Of a stretch of 64,000 nt of DNA, positions 41,683 to 50,622 are shown piece by piece. Position 1 is the stretch's first letter, and the number at the start of each line of letters is the position of its first letter. Source of the stretch: Solirubrobacter sp963792915. GTDB lineage: Bacteria; Actinomycetota; Thermoleophilia; Solirubrobacterales; Solirubrobacteraceae. The stretch lies in assembly GCA_963792915.1 (NCBI GenBank), contig CAWBYD010000002.1:552951-616950 (forward strand). The letters are read 5' to 3'. A model generated the notes under the pieces. It saw nothing but the letters and a program-made list of their open reading frames with translations. It searched no databases and had not been told where the DNA came from. The translations under genes and the position numbers were made by a program.

Positions 41683-44559
41683 ATGGGCGCGCGCCTCGAC
41701 GAGCTGTCTGCGGAGGAGATCGATCGGATCGAACAGTCGCGCGCGCGACCGAGCTGGCGCATGGAGCGGCGTGAGCTGCTGACCGAGCTCTGCGTGAGCG
41801 TGCTGTTCGTGCTCGGGGCGTCGGCGATGGCGATCCTGCTCTGGCGCGCGCCGGGGAGTTGGGGCACCCTGGTGTGGCTGAGCGCCCTGTGTGCGCTGCT
41901 CGTCCAGATCGAGTTCGAGGTCGGGGAGGGGCGCACGCGGCCGATTCAGCTCGTGTTCGTCCCGATGCTGTTGCTGCTGTCGCCCGGGCTGCTGCCGCTG
42001 GCGATCGTGCTCGCGCACCTCCCGAGGACGCTCTATCGGGTCGTGCGCCGCCGCGCGCCGCTTGAGCGCCTGCTGCTGCCGGTCGCGGACTCCTCGTTCT
42101 CGCTTGCGCCCGCACTGGTGGTGGCCGTCGCCGGCTCGTCCGCGAGCGTCTGGACGGTCGCTGCTGTGTGCTTGCTCGCGCTTGCGGCGCTGATCGTCTC
42201 TGACGCGGCGATCTCGTCGCTGCGGATGCGCGTCGGCCTGGGGATCGACCCGCGCACGGAGATGCGCGGCTTCGTCTGGGTGTGCCTGGTCGACGTCTGC
42301 TTGGCGCCGATCGGGTTCCTCGCCGGGCTGGCGGCTCGGCCGCACCCGGCGGTGCTCGCGGGCGTGCTGCCGCTCGCCGGCTTGCTGGCGCTCTTCGCCC
42401 GCGAGCGCCGCGGACGCATCGCGAACGCGATGGCGCTGCAGCACGTGGCCCAAGAGGGCCGCGACCGGCTCCAGTCGATCGTGCAAAACGCGTCCGACTG
42501 CATCCTCATCGTCAACGCGGACGCGACGATGCAGACGCTCACCGGCTCCGTGCAGGCGATCTTCGGCCCCGACTGGGAAGACGCCCAGGGCGAGCCGCTG
42601 CTCGAGCGCGTGCATCCCCAGGACGCTGCCCTGGTCGACGCGTTCCTGGAGTCGGTGGCGGCCAAGGCGCCCGACGAGCCGCAGGAGGCGGAGTGGCGCA
42701 TGCGCTACGCCGATGGCACGTACCGCCACATCGCCGCGGCCGCCACCAACCTCCTCAACGACGCGCGCGTGGCCGGGATCGTGATCACCGCACGCGATGT
42801 CGAAGACCGCAAGGCGTTCGAGCAGCAGCTCCGCCATCGAGCGTTTCACGACGCGCTCACCGGCCTCGCCAACCGCGCGCTGTTCTACGACCGCATCGAG
42901 CGCGCGCTCAGCCGCGGGGCGCGAGCCGACGCCCAGGTCGCCATCCTCTTCGTCGACCTCGACGACTTCAAAGCCGCCAACGACGCCCACGGCCACACCG
43001 AGGGAGACCGGTTGCTACAGGAGGCCGCACGCCGCCTGACGACGTGCCTGCGCTCGGCGGACACCGCCGCCCGCCTCGGCGGCGACGAGTTCGGCGTGCT
43101 GCTCGAGGGCGTCACCGACGCCGCGGCGGTGACCGGCACCGCCGCCCGGATGCTCGAGGCGCTCGCGCAGCCGATCGAGCTCGCCGACGGGCCCTTGACC
43201 GTCTCGGCGAGCGTCGGGATGGCAATCAGCACCGATCGGGACCGCGGCGTGGAGGAACTGCTCCGCAAAGCCGACCTCGCGATGTACGAGGCCAAGCGCA
43301 CCGGCACGCGCAACGCCGTGCTCTACCAGCCCGAGCTCGAGCGCCTCGACGCCTCGGACGGGGCGCGCGGCCGATGGTTCGCCCGCAACGACGAGCAACG
43401 CGCCGAGATCGCGAGCGTGCTCGCAGACCCGGACGGCATCACGATGGTGTTTCAACCGATCATGGACCTCCGCACCGGCCGCATCGCAGGCTACGAGTCG
43501 CTGGCGCGCTTCAAACGCACGCCGCTGCGCGGTCCCGAGGTGTGGTTCGCCCAGGCGCATCGCTGCGGGCTCGGCTACGCGCTGGAGGCCAAGGCCATCG
43601 CCGCAGCGCTCGCGACCCCGGGCCGCCCCGCGGGGAGTTACTTGACCTTCAACCTGAGTCCGTCGTCGCTGCTCTCTGACGAGGTCCGTCGCGTGCTGCC
43701 CGATCGCCTCGACGGACTCGTCGTCGAGATCACCGAGAACGAGCTGGTCTCCGGCGACCCGGCGATCACCGCAGCGCTGGACGAACTGCGCTCCCGTGGC
43801 GCCCGCCTGGCCGTCGACGACACCGGCGCCGGCTACGCCGGCCTCACACACGTGATGCGCCTGCGACCCGACATCATCAAGCTCGACCGCGCGCTCACCA
43901 CGGGCGTCGACAGCGATCAGGCCAAAGCACCGCTGATCAGCTCGTTCGTCCGTTACGCACGCGACATCGACGCGACCGTCTGCGCCGAGGGCGTCGAGAC
44001 GCTACAAGAGCTCGAGTGCCTCGCCGACCTCGACGTCGCCTACGGGCAGGGCTACCGCATCGCGCGACCCTCAGCGCCCTGGACCGCCGTCACCGCGGAC
44101 GCGACGGCCGCCTGCCTGCACTCCTTCAAGGCCACCCTCGCCGACGCCAACGACACACCCGCTCTCGCCGACCACGACCGCCGGCTGGAAATGCTCGCCC
44201 GACGCTTTGCAGCGACCACCACAGCGGCGGAGCTCACGGACTGCCTGATCCCACTCGCCGAGGAGCTCCAAGCCGACGAGGTCCGCCTCGTCGGCCCCCG
44301 CGCCGGACACGACGGCGCTACGCAAGTGCTGCTCGACGACCCCGGCGCCGACCCCGACGCCGCGAGCGCGCTGCACGCCGAGGGGTTTGCCTCGCGCCTC
44401 ACCGTGCCGATCACCCAAGGTGGCGAGATCGTCGGCCACCTCGAGGCTTACGCCCGCGACCAGCGTCCGTGGAGCCGCTTCCAAGTCGGCCGGGCACGAC
44501 TCATCTGCTACCAGCTCGGACCCCTCCTGCACCCAGAGCGCGCGGCCTCCACCCGCTGA
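41683..44559 (+). CDS. Membrane GGDEF-EAL protein (c-di-GMP turnover)
   Basis: A 958-residue protein. About seven TM segments (residues ~35-235), a PAS domain (~260-375; LQSIVQNASDCILIVNADAT), GGDEF (~385-550; active site RLGGDEFGV at ~466), EAL (~565-815) and a GAF-like tail (~850-950; FASRLTVPITQGGEIVGHLE). EAL is written ESL, but the metal and catalytic residues expected of an active phosphodiesterase are present (FNLSPSS, VEITENE, AVDDTGAGY, IIKLD, AEGVET, YGQGY). It could both make and break c-di-GMP. ATG 41683 chosen; GTG 41677 is two codons earlier. An unusual cargo for an integrative element. Confidence 0.92.
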   Translation: MGARLDELSAEEIDRIEQSRARPSWRMERRELLTELCVSVLFVLGASAMAILLWRAPGSWGTLVWLSALCALLVQIEFEVGEGRTRPIQLVFVPMLLLLSPGLLPLAIVLAHLPRTLYRVVRRRAPLERLLLPVADSSFSLAPALVVAVAGSSASVWTVAAVCLLALAALIVSDAAISSLRMRVGLGIDPRTEMRGFVWVCLVDVCLAPIGFLAGLAARPHPAVLAGVLPLAGLLALFARERRGRIANAMALQHVAQEGRDRLQSIVQNASDCILIVNADATMQTLTGSVQAIFGPDWEDAQGEPLLERVHPQDAALVDAFLESVAAKAPDEPQEAEWRMRYADGTYRHIAAAATNLLNDARVAGIVITARDVEDRKAFEQQLRHRAFHDALTGLANRALFYDRIERALSRGARADAQVAILFVDLDDFKAANDAHGHTEGDRLLQEAARRLTTCLRSADTAARLGGDEFGVLLEGVTDAAAVTGTAARMLEALAQPIELADGPLTVSASVGMAISTDRDRGVEELLRKADLAMYEAKRTGTRNAVLYQPELERLDASDGARGRWFARNDEQRAEIASVLADPDGITMVFQPIMDLRTGRIAGYESLARFKRTPLRGPEVWFAQAHRCGLGYALEAKAIAAALATPGRPAGSYLTFNLSPSSLLSDEVRRVLPDRLDGLVVEITENELVSGDPAITAALDELRSRGARLAVDDTGAGYAGLTHVMRLRPDIIKLDRALTTGVDSDQAKAPLISSFVRYARDIDATVCAEGVETLQELECLADLDVAYGQGYRIARPSAPWTAVTADATAACLHSFKATLADANDTPALADHDRRLEMLARRFAATTTAAELTDCLIPLAEELQADEVRLVGPRAGHDGATQVLLDDPGADPDAASALHAEGFASRLTVPITQGGEIVGHLEAYARDQRPWSRFQVGRARLICYQLGPLLHPERAASTR

Positions 44560-44745
44560 CGAAACCCCGGCGCCCGGTCTCGTCGACGATCACCGCCCAG
44601 CGGGAGGCCGCCACCCCTTACGCGATACCACTGCGACTAGCGAACTGCGGAGCCCCAAGAGCCTCGCTTTCGCAATCGCGTGGTAGGAGCGGCGAAGCCG
44701 AGCCGGCTGGCGCACCGGCGCATTCGCCTGAAGGGAGCCGCGTCG

Positions 44746-45480
44746 CTAGGTCCCCGAGGGTGGCCTAAGTGAGGCCAGGACCGGGATCGCGCTCATGTAG
44801 TCGGACGGCAGGTCGTCCCACTGGATGCTGGTCCGCGGCCGCGTTGGGCGGCACGCGATGACCTGGTCGGGCGTCACGATGAGGTCGACCTGGAAGTCGT
44901 GATCGGTCGCCGGCAGCTCCTCGTCGAGCACCTGGAGCGGGTGGACGGTCGTGGCGATCACGGTCGCGGGTCCGAGGAGACCGGCGTCGTGGAGGAGGGC
45001 TACTTCGAGGTCGGAGTAGCCGGCGCCTTTGCCGATGCGGTCGCCGGCGCGGTTGACGGCGACGCTGCCGCAGACCACGAGGTCGATCGGCCCCAGCTCG
45101 GCGAGCGAGGCCCGAGGGGCGTGGGCCGCGGCGGCTCTGATCGAGGCGGCCTCGCCTGGTGGGACGGTGAGAGCTGCTGGATCGAGGACGTAGAACGGCT
45201 CCGCCTCGGCGAGCCTGGGCACGGCCATGTAGACGATCTTGCCGTCGGCGAGGGCTCGGGCTCGGACGGGGAGCTGGGCGCTGTCGGGCACGGCCTTGAC
45301 GACGCGTGCGTCGTTCCAGGCGGGGAGGCCGGCCAGGCGCTCGGCGGCTTCGGCCTTGCCGGCGAAGTCCGGGATGTGGCCGTGGACGCCTGGCGGGGCT
45401 GCATGCTCGGCTTCAAGCAGGCTCCAGATGCGCTCGCGAACGGCCTGCTTGGCGGCGTTCGTGCGCGGCGCGGGCGTCAT
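44746..45480 (-). CDS. 5-formyltetrahydrofolate cyclo-ligase family protein
   Basis: A 244-residue protein: KQAVRERIWSLLE at the N-terminus, then PIDLVVCGSVAVNRAGDRIG followed by KGAGYSDLE (family GRGGGYYD motif) and ATTVHPLQVLDEELPATDHD. The family makes 5,10-methenyl-THF from 5-formyl-THF with ATP. Its start overlaps the stop of the XRE/TPR regulator (ATGA). Such copies occur with XRE genes on actinobacterial mobile elements; the role there is not known to me. Confidence 0.85.
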   Translation of the reverse strand: MTPAPRTNAAKQAVRERIWSLLEAEHAAPPGVHGHIPDFAGKAEAAERLAGLPAWNDARVVKAVPDSAQLPVRARALADGKIVYMAVPRLAEAEPFYVLDPAALTVPPGEAASIRAAAAHAPRASLAELGPIDLVVCGSVAVNRAGDRIGKGAGYSDLEVALLHDAGLLGPATVIATTVHPLQVLDEELPATDHDFQVDLIVTPDQVIACRPTRPRTSIQWDDLPSDYMSAIPVLASLRPPSGT

Positions 45481-46637
45481 GGGGCAGTCATGAGGTCGTG
45501 GACGCGATCGTGAACGTAGTGAACGACGGGCTCTTGTCGCCACGGAGCGAGCTCGCGTGTCGCCTTGAAGATGAGGTTGAGCCCGCCGGCGCCGCGTGTC
45601 TGTCCGACGAGATCGATCGCTTGGTAGAGCGTGCCGGCCGCGGCGTCGACGTCGCCCTGGCGAACGTGGGCGAGGGCGAGGTTGCCGAGCACGATCGCGC
45701 GCGACTTCTGGCGGTCGTGCAGCCGGGCGGCGGTATCGGCGAGCAGCTCGGCGGCCTGGACGTGCTTGCCGAGCGAGAGGTAGCAGGAGCCGGCCAGGCG
45801 GTCGAACTCGGGCTCGGTGAAGAGATGGGCGCCGGTGTCGCCACGATCGATGCAGCCGAGCTGGGTATCGGCCGCGGCAAGTAACCGTTCGCAGTCAGCA
45901 CGGTCGCCGAGCATGGCGTGGGCCTCGGCGGCGTGCAGCAGGCCGAGGCCGGCGAGTGTGTGGCTGCTGCGCGTGGCCGCCTCGGCTGCCCCCTGAGCGA
46001 ACGCGAGGCCGGCGAGGGGATCGTTCTCGCCGTAGAGGGCGATGTAGCTGTTGCGCAGGAAGCCGTGCGCGATCGTGACGGGATCGCCGACTCGGCGCGC
46101 CGCGGCGATGGCCTGGTCGAAGTACAGCCGTGCAGTGGCGTGGTCGCGTCGCTGGGAGGCGTCCCATACGAGCTGGCCCATGAGCATGGCTGAGTCGGCC
46201 TCACACGCGTCCAGCTCGCGACGCACCGAGGCCGTACGGCACGTGTCGCGGATCGCGCCAACCTGCCCGAGGTGCTGGCTGGCGGCTGGAAGCAACGACG
46301 TCGACGGCGCGCGGCCGTAGGCGCCATCGAGCGTCCGAAGGCCGTGGCGAATGCCGGCGAGGCTGGGCAGCTCCGTGCCCGGCGCCTCGGCGATGGAGGG
46401 CGAGGGAGAAGCGTTGCGCGCGATCGCGGACGCGGCTTCGAGGATCGCTCGTGGTGGGCGGATCGCTCCGTCCTCCCAGGCGCGCAGCGCACCCGCGGTG
46501 AGATCGGGTCGGCCGATCGCGCGGCCGACGAGCGGCGCGAACTCGCGGTGACTGAGGCCGCAGCGCTCGCGTGTGATGCGGAGGAGCTGGGCGGGATCGC
46601 CGTGGGCCGGAGGGACGAACGGGATGACGCGGCCCAT
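45477..46637 (-). CDS. XRE-type regulator with TPR-like C-terminus
   Basis: A 386-residue protein. N-terminal HTH (LLRITRERCGLSHREFAPLV, then TAGALRAWEDGAIRPPRAIL) and a long helical part with TPR-like units (LGLLHAAEAHAMLGDRADCE; GNLALAHVRQGDVDAAAGTL). This architecture is common for regulators of Streptomyces integrative elements and peptide-responsive systems. Start ATG 46637. It likely senses a signal and controls the element. Coupled to the cyclo-ligase gene. Confidence 0.85.
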   Translation of the reverse strand: MGRVIPFVPPAHGDPAQLLRITRERCGLSHREFAPLVGRAIGRPDLTAGALRAWEDGAIRPPRAILEAASAIARNASPSPSIAEAPGTELPSLAGIRHGLRTLDGAYGRAPSTSLLPAASQHLGQVGAIRDTCRTASVRRELDACEADSAMLMGQLVWDASQRRDHATARLYFDQAIAAARRVGDPVTIAHGFLRNSYIALYGENDPLAGLAFAQGAAEAATRSSHTLAGLGLLHAAEAHAMLGDRADCERLLAAADTQLGCIDRGDTGAHLFTEPEFDRLAGSCYLSLGKHVQAAELLADTAARLHDRQKSRAIVLGNLALAHVRQGDVDAAAGTLYQAIDLVGQTRGAGGLNLIFKATRELAPWRQEPVVHYVHDRVHDLMTAP

Positions 46638-46644
46638 CGGATGA

Positions 46645-47022
46645 TCACCCGGTGGCGGACTCCCGGTGGCCTGACGGCTCGCCGAGGCCGACGCGCTCGC
46701 GCAGCTCGATGATCTCGGCCTGGAGGCGGCCGATCGTGTCCTCCATGCTGCCGCGCCAGTCGGCCGATTCGGCGTCCAGCGGCGCGTCAGGGCCGAGCAG
46801 CTCGGCGAGCGTGATGCCGGCGACCTCGGCGGCCGCTTCGAGCGCCCAGGCCGGGACAAGAGCCTCTTCATTGACCCAGCGGCGGTAGCTCGTGCCGCTG
46901 GGGGCGCCATCTGCGCGCGCGGCGATCATCCGGGCGAACGCGGTGCCGCTCGGCGCGTCGCTCATGCGCTGCGCCTTGGCCAGCGCTTCGACTGCGCGCC
47001 GGTTGTAGTCCTCGACCGCCAC
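46645..47022 (-). CDS. Small HTH-like regulator
   Basis: A 125-residue protein from GTG 47022 with an XRE-like region (FARMIAARADGAPSGTSYRR, then WALEAAAEVAGITLAELLG) and a C-terminal coiled coil (MEDTIGRLQAEIIELRERVG). Its stop is 7 bp before the XRE/TPR gene. It is divergent from the zinc-finger/Rep/Int operon, so it is a good candidate to control replication and excision. Confidence 0.7.
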   Translation of the reverse strand: MAVEDYNRRAVEALAKAQRMSDAPSGTAFARMIAARADGAPSGTSYRRWVNEEALVPAWALEAAAEVAGITLAELLGPDAPLDAESADWRGSMEDTIGRLQAEIIELRERVGLGEPSGHRESATG

Positions 47023-47038
47023 ATTGTCACCGTACCAA

Positions 47039-47056
47039 CGAATCCGGCGCGATTCG
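47039..47056. promoter_or_regulatory. Inverted repeat in the divergent element promoter
   Basis: CGAATC, 6-nt spacer, GATTCG (47039-47056). AACGAAT also occurs twice as a direct repeat (47037-47043, 47078-47084). The cluster lies between the divergent small regulator and the Rep/Int operon. Likely operator(s) for one of the XRE-type proteins. The ATG at 47094 has no SD, so a leaderless transcript is possible. Confidence 0.45.
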
Positions 47057-47093
47057 CACGGATACGCTTGTCGATGGAACGAATACGTGTATC

Positions 47094-47402
47094 ATGAACC
47101 GTATGTGTGCCGCCATGAACGAAATCGGTCGAGAAATCGACGCGAGCTCGGCGGTCGAGGCGATGAAGCCTCCGCGGCTGAACTTCGCCCGACGCTGCCT
47201 GTACTGCCTGGAGCGTGACTGCGACTCGCCGCAGTGTGGGGCGATGTACGCGCGTTCGCGATGGACGGTGTGCCCGGAGTGCGACGGGCGCGAGGGCGAC
47301 GAGGCCTCGAGCGAGCGGTGTGGGTGGTGCACGTTCGGCGTGGTTGAGGTCGCGCCAGTGCCGATCGCTGAGATCGTCGGGGGTCTGGTCGAGCTGCGGT
47401 GA
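47094..47402 (+). CDS. Small zinc-finger protein of the Rep operon
   Basis: A 102-residue protein with several Cys pairs: RCLYCLERDC, VCPECDGREG and RCGWCTFG, a rubredoxin- or DnaJ-like zinc-ribbon set. Its stop overlaps the Rep start (GTGA). Comparable small ORFs precede rep or xis in actinobacterial elements; it may be an accessory DNA-binding factor. Other in-frame ATGs (47103, 47115) exist. Confidence 0.7.
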   Translation: MNRMCAAMNEIGREIDASSAVEAMKPPRLNFARRCLYCLERDCDSPQCGAMYARSRWTVCPECDGREGDEASSERCGWCTFGVVEVAPVPIAEIVGGLVELR

Positions 47403-48883
47403 CCGGCGCGGGCGCGAACGCGGAGCTGCGGGCGGCGCGTGAGATCGTCGCTCGGCTCAACGACCCCGAGACCGGCGATCGCTACGAGCGCTGGGTCGAA
47501 CGCGCGCGCGGGTGCCGGCAGCCGGTGCGCCTGAGTGGCGTGTCGCGTGACGCGGATGCGGCGACGGGTGAGGTCGTGCGCGAGTTCGCCAGCGAGGACC
47601 AGCCGGACGGCGTGCTGCTGACGCCCTGCGGCAACCGGCGCGCGCACGTGTGCCCGGCGTGCTCTGAGGTCTATCGCGGCGACGCCTGGCAGCTCGTCGC
47701 CGCTGGCCTGCGCGGCGGGAAGGGCGTGCCCGAGTCGGTGGCCGGGCATCCGCTCGTGTTCGCGACGTTCACGGCGCCGAGCTTCGGGCCGGTGCACACG
47801 ATCCGCGAGTCCAACGGTACGCGGCTCGCCTGTCGGCCACGTAGCCGTGGCGAGACGTGCCCGCACGGCCGCTCGCTCTCGTGCACGCGGCGCCACCGGG
47901 AGGACGATCCGTGCCTGGGCGAGGCGATCTGCCCGGAGTGCTTCGAGTCCGAGCGGCTCGCGCTGTGGAACCACAACACGGGGCGGCTGTTCAAGCGGAC
48001 CAAGACCTACGTCGAGCGCGAGCTGGCCCGTCAGGCCGGGATCACCCAGGCCGCGGCCCGCAAGCTCGTTCGGGTCGGCGACGTCAAGGTCGCCGAGTTC
48101 CAGCGCCGCGGCGTCGTGCACTTCCACGTGCTGTGGCGCCTCGATGGCGCCGACCGCGACGAGCTGGTCTCGCCGCCCTCCAAGTTCGACGCGCGGCTGC
48201 TGGCCGACGCGATCACGGCGGCGCTGCCGAAGTCGACGGTGCCGGCCGAGGGCGAGGATGCGCAGCCGTACGGGTGGGGCGTCCAGCATGAGGTGCGGCC
48301 GCTCGAGCTGCACGGCAACCTCCGGGAGGCGTCGCGCGTGGCCGGCTACATCGCCAAGTACGCGACCAAATCGACCGAAGACGCCGGTGGCATCCCGTAC
48401 CGGATCGAGCACGAGCACGAGCTGGACGGCCTGCGCTGCCGCGAGCACGCCAAGCGGCTGATCGCCAGCGCCTGGCACGCCGGTGCGCGCGAGCACGTCG
48501 ATGAGAAGCGGATGCGGCGCTGGGCGCACCAGTTCGGCTTCGGCGGGCACTGCTTCACCAAGAGCCGGCGCTTCTCGACCACGTTCAAGGCTCTGCGCGA
48601 GGCCCGCGCCCAGCACGCGGCCGAGCGGGCTGCGGCCGCGGTCGACGCCTCGCCGAAAAGTGACCACAACTTGGTCCACGTCAGCGTCTGGAACTACGCC
48701 GGCACCGGCTACCGGAAGGCGGGCGACGCGCTCCTGGCGGACTCAACCCATGCCAGAGCGCGCGAGCACCGGCGCCTGGCGCGAGACGCAGCGATGGACG
48801 AGGCGCGCAGGGCAAGACGAGGGGCGAGAGCGGCGGCGCCCGTGGGAAAGGACGAGTCAGACGTCGGGGGCAGTAGGCGATGA
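47399..48883 (+). CDS. RepSA-like rolling-circle replication initiator
   Basis: A 494-residue protein. N-terminal Cys-rich zinc region (TPCGNRRAHVCPACSEVYRG, CPECFESERLALWNHNTGRL). HUH-like motif VVHFHVLWRLDG near residue 240, and the catalytic Tyr/Lys motif AGYIAKYATKSTE near residue 315. These fit the RepSA family that copies pSAM2-type elements after excision. GTG 47399. The stop overlaps the integrase start (ATGA). Confidence 0.88.
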   Translation: MTGAGANAELRAAREIVARLNDPETGDRYERWVERARGCRQPVRLSGVSRDADAATGEVVREFASEDQPDGVLLTPCGNRRAHVCPACSEVYRGDAWQLVAAGLRGGKGVPESVAGHPLVFATFTAPSFGPVHTIRESNGTRLACRPRSRGETCPHGRSLSCTRRHREDDPCLGEAICPECFESERLALWNHNTGRLFKRTKTYVERELARQAGITQAAARKLVRVGDVKVAEFQRRGVVHFHVLWRLDGADRDELVSPPSKFDARLLADAITAALPKSTVPAEGEDAQPYGWGVQHEVRPLELHGNLREASRVAGYIAKYATKSTEDAGGIPYRIEHEHELDGLRCREHAKRLIASAWHAGAREHVDEKRMRRWAHQFGFGGHCFTKSRRFSTTFKALREARAQHAAERAAAAVDASPKSDHNLVHVSVWNYAGTGYRKAGDALLADSTHARAREHRRLARDAAMDEARRARRGARAAAPVGKDESDVGGSRR

Positions 48884-49824
48884 GGTTCGCGGCCGCGATC
48901 GACGTCTATGTCCTGGACATGCGCTCGCAGGGGCGCATCAGTTCGGACAACACGGAGCGCGCCTACCGGGAGAAGCTCAACGCGCACTGTGATGACGTCG
49001 GCAACCGGGACCCAGCGCTGACCGGCCGCGACGACGTGAAACGGACGCTGCGCCGCTACGCGCACCCGAACACGCAGCGGCACGCGCACTCGATCCTGAC
49101 GTCCTTCTACGACTGGACGATGGAGGAGGGCGTCAGGGCGACGAACCCGGCGCGGCAGGCGCGGCGCGCGAAGCCGCGGAAGGTGAGCGTGTTCCGGCCG
49201 ACGCGTGAGGAGGTCGTGCGGCTCATGGACGAGACGGAGGGCCGCCGGCGCGAGCGGTGGGTGATCTTCCTGGGCGTGCTGGCGGGCGCACGCCGGCAGG
49301 AGCTTCGCGGTTTCGAGGTCCGTCACTTCATGCGTGAAGGCTGGGTGTGGTTTTCGGCGGACATCGCGAAGGGCGGCCGAGAGCGGTGGGTGCCGGTGCT
49401 GCCCGAGCTTGAGCCGGTCGTGAACGAGATCGTCGCGCTTGTCGGGCCGGGCGAGTACGTCACGCCGTCGCGACGGCGGGGCAACCCGAACGTGCAGACC
49501 CGCGCGGTGGAGATCCCGGACCGGCCGATCAGTGCGACCGGGCTCTACAAGATGGTGCGGACGGTTGGCCGGCGGGCGCAGCTCGGCGGTGAGATCGGGC
49601 CGCACACGCTGCGGCACGCGTTCGGTGATCACGTGGCCCGTTATGCCGGGCTGCGGGCCGCGCAGAGCCTGCTCGGCCACGAGAGCGTGGCGACGACGGA
49701 GGGCTCATACACGGGCCGGGTGTCGCTGGACGAGCTGGCCGTGTCGGTGTCTGGTTTCAGCTACCGCCGGCTATCCGGGGCGGAAGCCCTCTCAACCCCT
49801 GATTCCGCCTCTAATGCCCGCTAA
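48880..49824 (+). CDS. Tyrosine recombinase/integrase
   Basis: A 314-residue integrase. N-terminal SAM-like core-binding domain (to ~100), then the catalytic domain with R138 (AGARRQELRG), K164 (IAKGGRERWVPV), H242 and R245 (GPHTLRHAFGDH), H267 (LLGHESVATTEG) and nucleophile Y277 (SYTGR). Start ATG 48880 overlaps the Rep stop. Its last codons (NAR-stop) form part of the right repeat, so attP overlaps the int 3' end. No separate Xis was recognised. Confidence 0.93.
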   Translation: MRFAAAIDVYVLDMRSQGRISSDNTERAYREKLNAHCDDVGNRDPALTGRDDVKRTLRRYAHPNTQRHAHSILTSFYDWTMEEGVRATNPARQARRAKPRKVSVFRPTREEVVRLMDETEGRRRERWVIFLGVLAGARRQELRGFEVRHFMREGWVWFSADIAKGGRERWVPVLPELEPVVNEIVALVGPGEYVTPSRRRGNPNVQTRAVEIPDRPISATGLYKMVRTVGRRAQLGGEIGPHTLRHAFGDHVARYAGLRAAQSLLGHESVATTEGSYTGRVSLDELAVSVSGFSYRRLSGAEALSTPDSASNAR

Positions 49825-49830
49825 TCGACG
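49813..49830. repeat. Right attachment-site repeat (attR candidate)
   Basis: Same 18 bp as at 39893-39910. It spans the integrase stop; kptA's stop codon begins at the next base (49831). Confidence 0.75.
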
Positions 49831-50409
49831 TTATGTGAACCTGTAACCGCGGAGGAACAGCGGCGGTACGTGCTCGGTGAGCACGATCAGCTCGCCGGCC
49901 CGGTAGAAGCGCACTCCGGCCGCGGCGGCCGCGGCACCGTCGATCTCGAGCACGACGGGCTCGGCGGCTCGGCGCCGTCCGATCTGGACCGCGAGCTCGG
50001 GCGCGCGTGCGAGGTGTACGTACTGGCGCCGCCGCGGCAGCAGTCCCTGCGCGCGGATGCTCGCGATCGCGCGCTCCGGCGTGCCGTGGTAGAGCGTTCC
50101 CGGCTCGGGCTCCGGCTCGTGCTCGATCCGGCCCGGGATCGAATGGCCGTAGTGCGCGCGAATGCGCCCGTCGCGCAGTTCGTGGCGCGCCCGCGGCGCC
50201 GCCTCGATCATCGCCGCGAGCTCGGCGGCCTCGAGGTCCGACCAGCCCGGCTCGGTCCGGAGCGCGTCGAGCAGCTGGTCGACCGGCACCCAGCCGCCGG
50301 CGTCGAGCTCGAGCTCGAACTGCCACGGCTCGTGGCGCAGCGCGAACGAGACGAGCTTGCTGAGCCGGACCTGGCGCGCGCTCGCCTCCTGTCGGCACCG
50401 CTCGATCAC
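49831..50409 (-). CDS. kptA: RNA 2'-phosphotransferase (Tpt1/KptA family)
   Basis: A 192-residue protein from GTG 50409. It has the family segments: RLSKLVSFALRHEPWQFELE, GGWVPVDQLLDAL, RIRAHYGHSIP, LYHGTPERAIASIRAQGLLP, RRRQYVHLARAPELAVQIGR. KptA removes a 2'-phosphate from RNA using NAD. Before integration, vapC and kptA would have been convergent and almost touching. Confidence 0.92.
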   Translation of the reverse strand: MIERCRQEASARQVRLSKLVSFALRHEPWQFELELDAGGWVPVDQLLDALRTEPGWSDLEAAELAAMIEAAPRARHELRDGRIRAHYGHSIPGRIEHEPEPEPGTLYHGTPERAIASIRAQGLLPRRRQYVHLARAPELAVQIGRRRAAEPVVLEIDGAAAAAAGVRFYRAGELIVLTEHVPPLFLRGYRFT

Positions 50410-50622
50410 CGGCGCAGCGTAGGTGATCGAGCGCGCGCCATGTTGGCGCGACGAACACCGCATGGTCCGTGTGCGGACAAGACCGCTAAACCGGCGCGAG
50501 GCGAGACCCGCTTCCGGAGCATTTCGACGCGACGTCAACGGCGTCGTCGCACCGGTAACCTCGTGAATGTCGGAACGCCCACTTGACGCCGCTCTCCGGG
50601 GCCCGCGGCGAGGCTTCGCGAC

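Larger units (their letters stand above)
39893..49830 (+). mobile_element. Integrated AICE-like element, about 9.9 kb
   Basis: Bounded by exact 18-bp direct repeats. At its right end, a zinc-finger ORF, a RepSA-like initiator and a tyrosine recombinase overlap one another; the recombinase stop falls inside the right repeat. Two regulators lie divergent. Cargo: 5-formyl-THF cyclo-ligase-like, GGDEF-EAL, a secreted protein. Rep plus Int is the core of actinomycete integrative elements (pSAM2-like), but no TraB/FtsK-like transfer gene is visible, so it is minimal or decayed. Host sequence resumes with kptA at 49831. The site used is the 3' end of vapC instead of a tRNA gene. Confidence 0.75.

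Noticed and set aside
42882..43851. Minus-strand ORFs opposite the GGDEF-EAL gene
   Set aside because: Shadows; the plus strand carries intact GGDEF and EAL active-site motifs.
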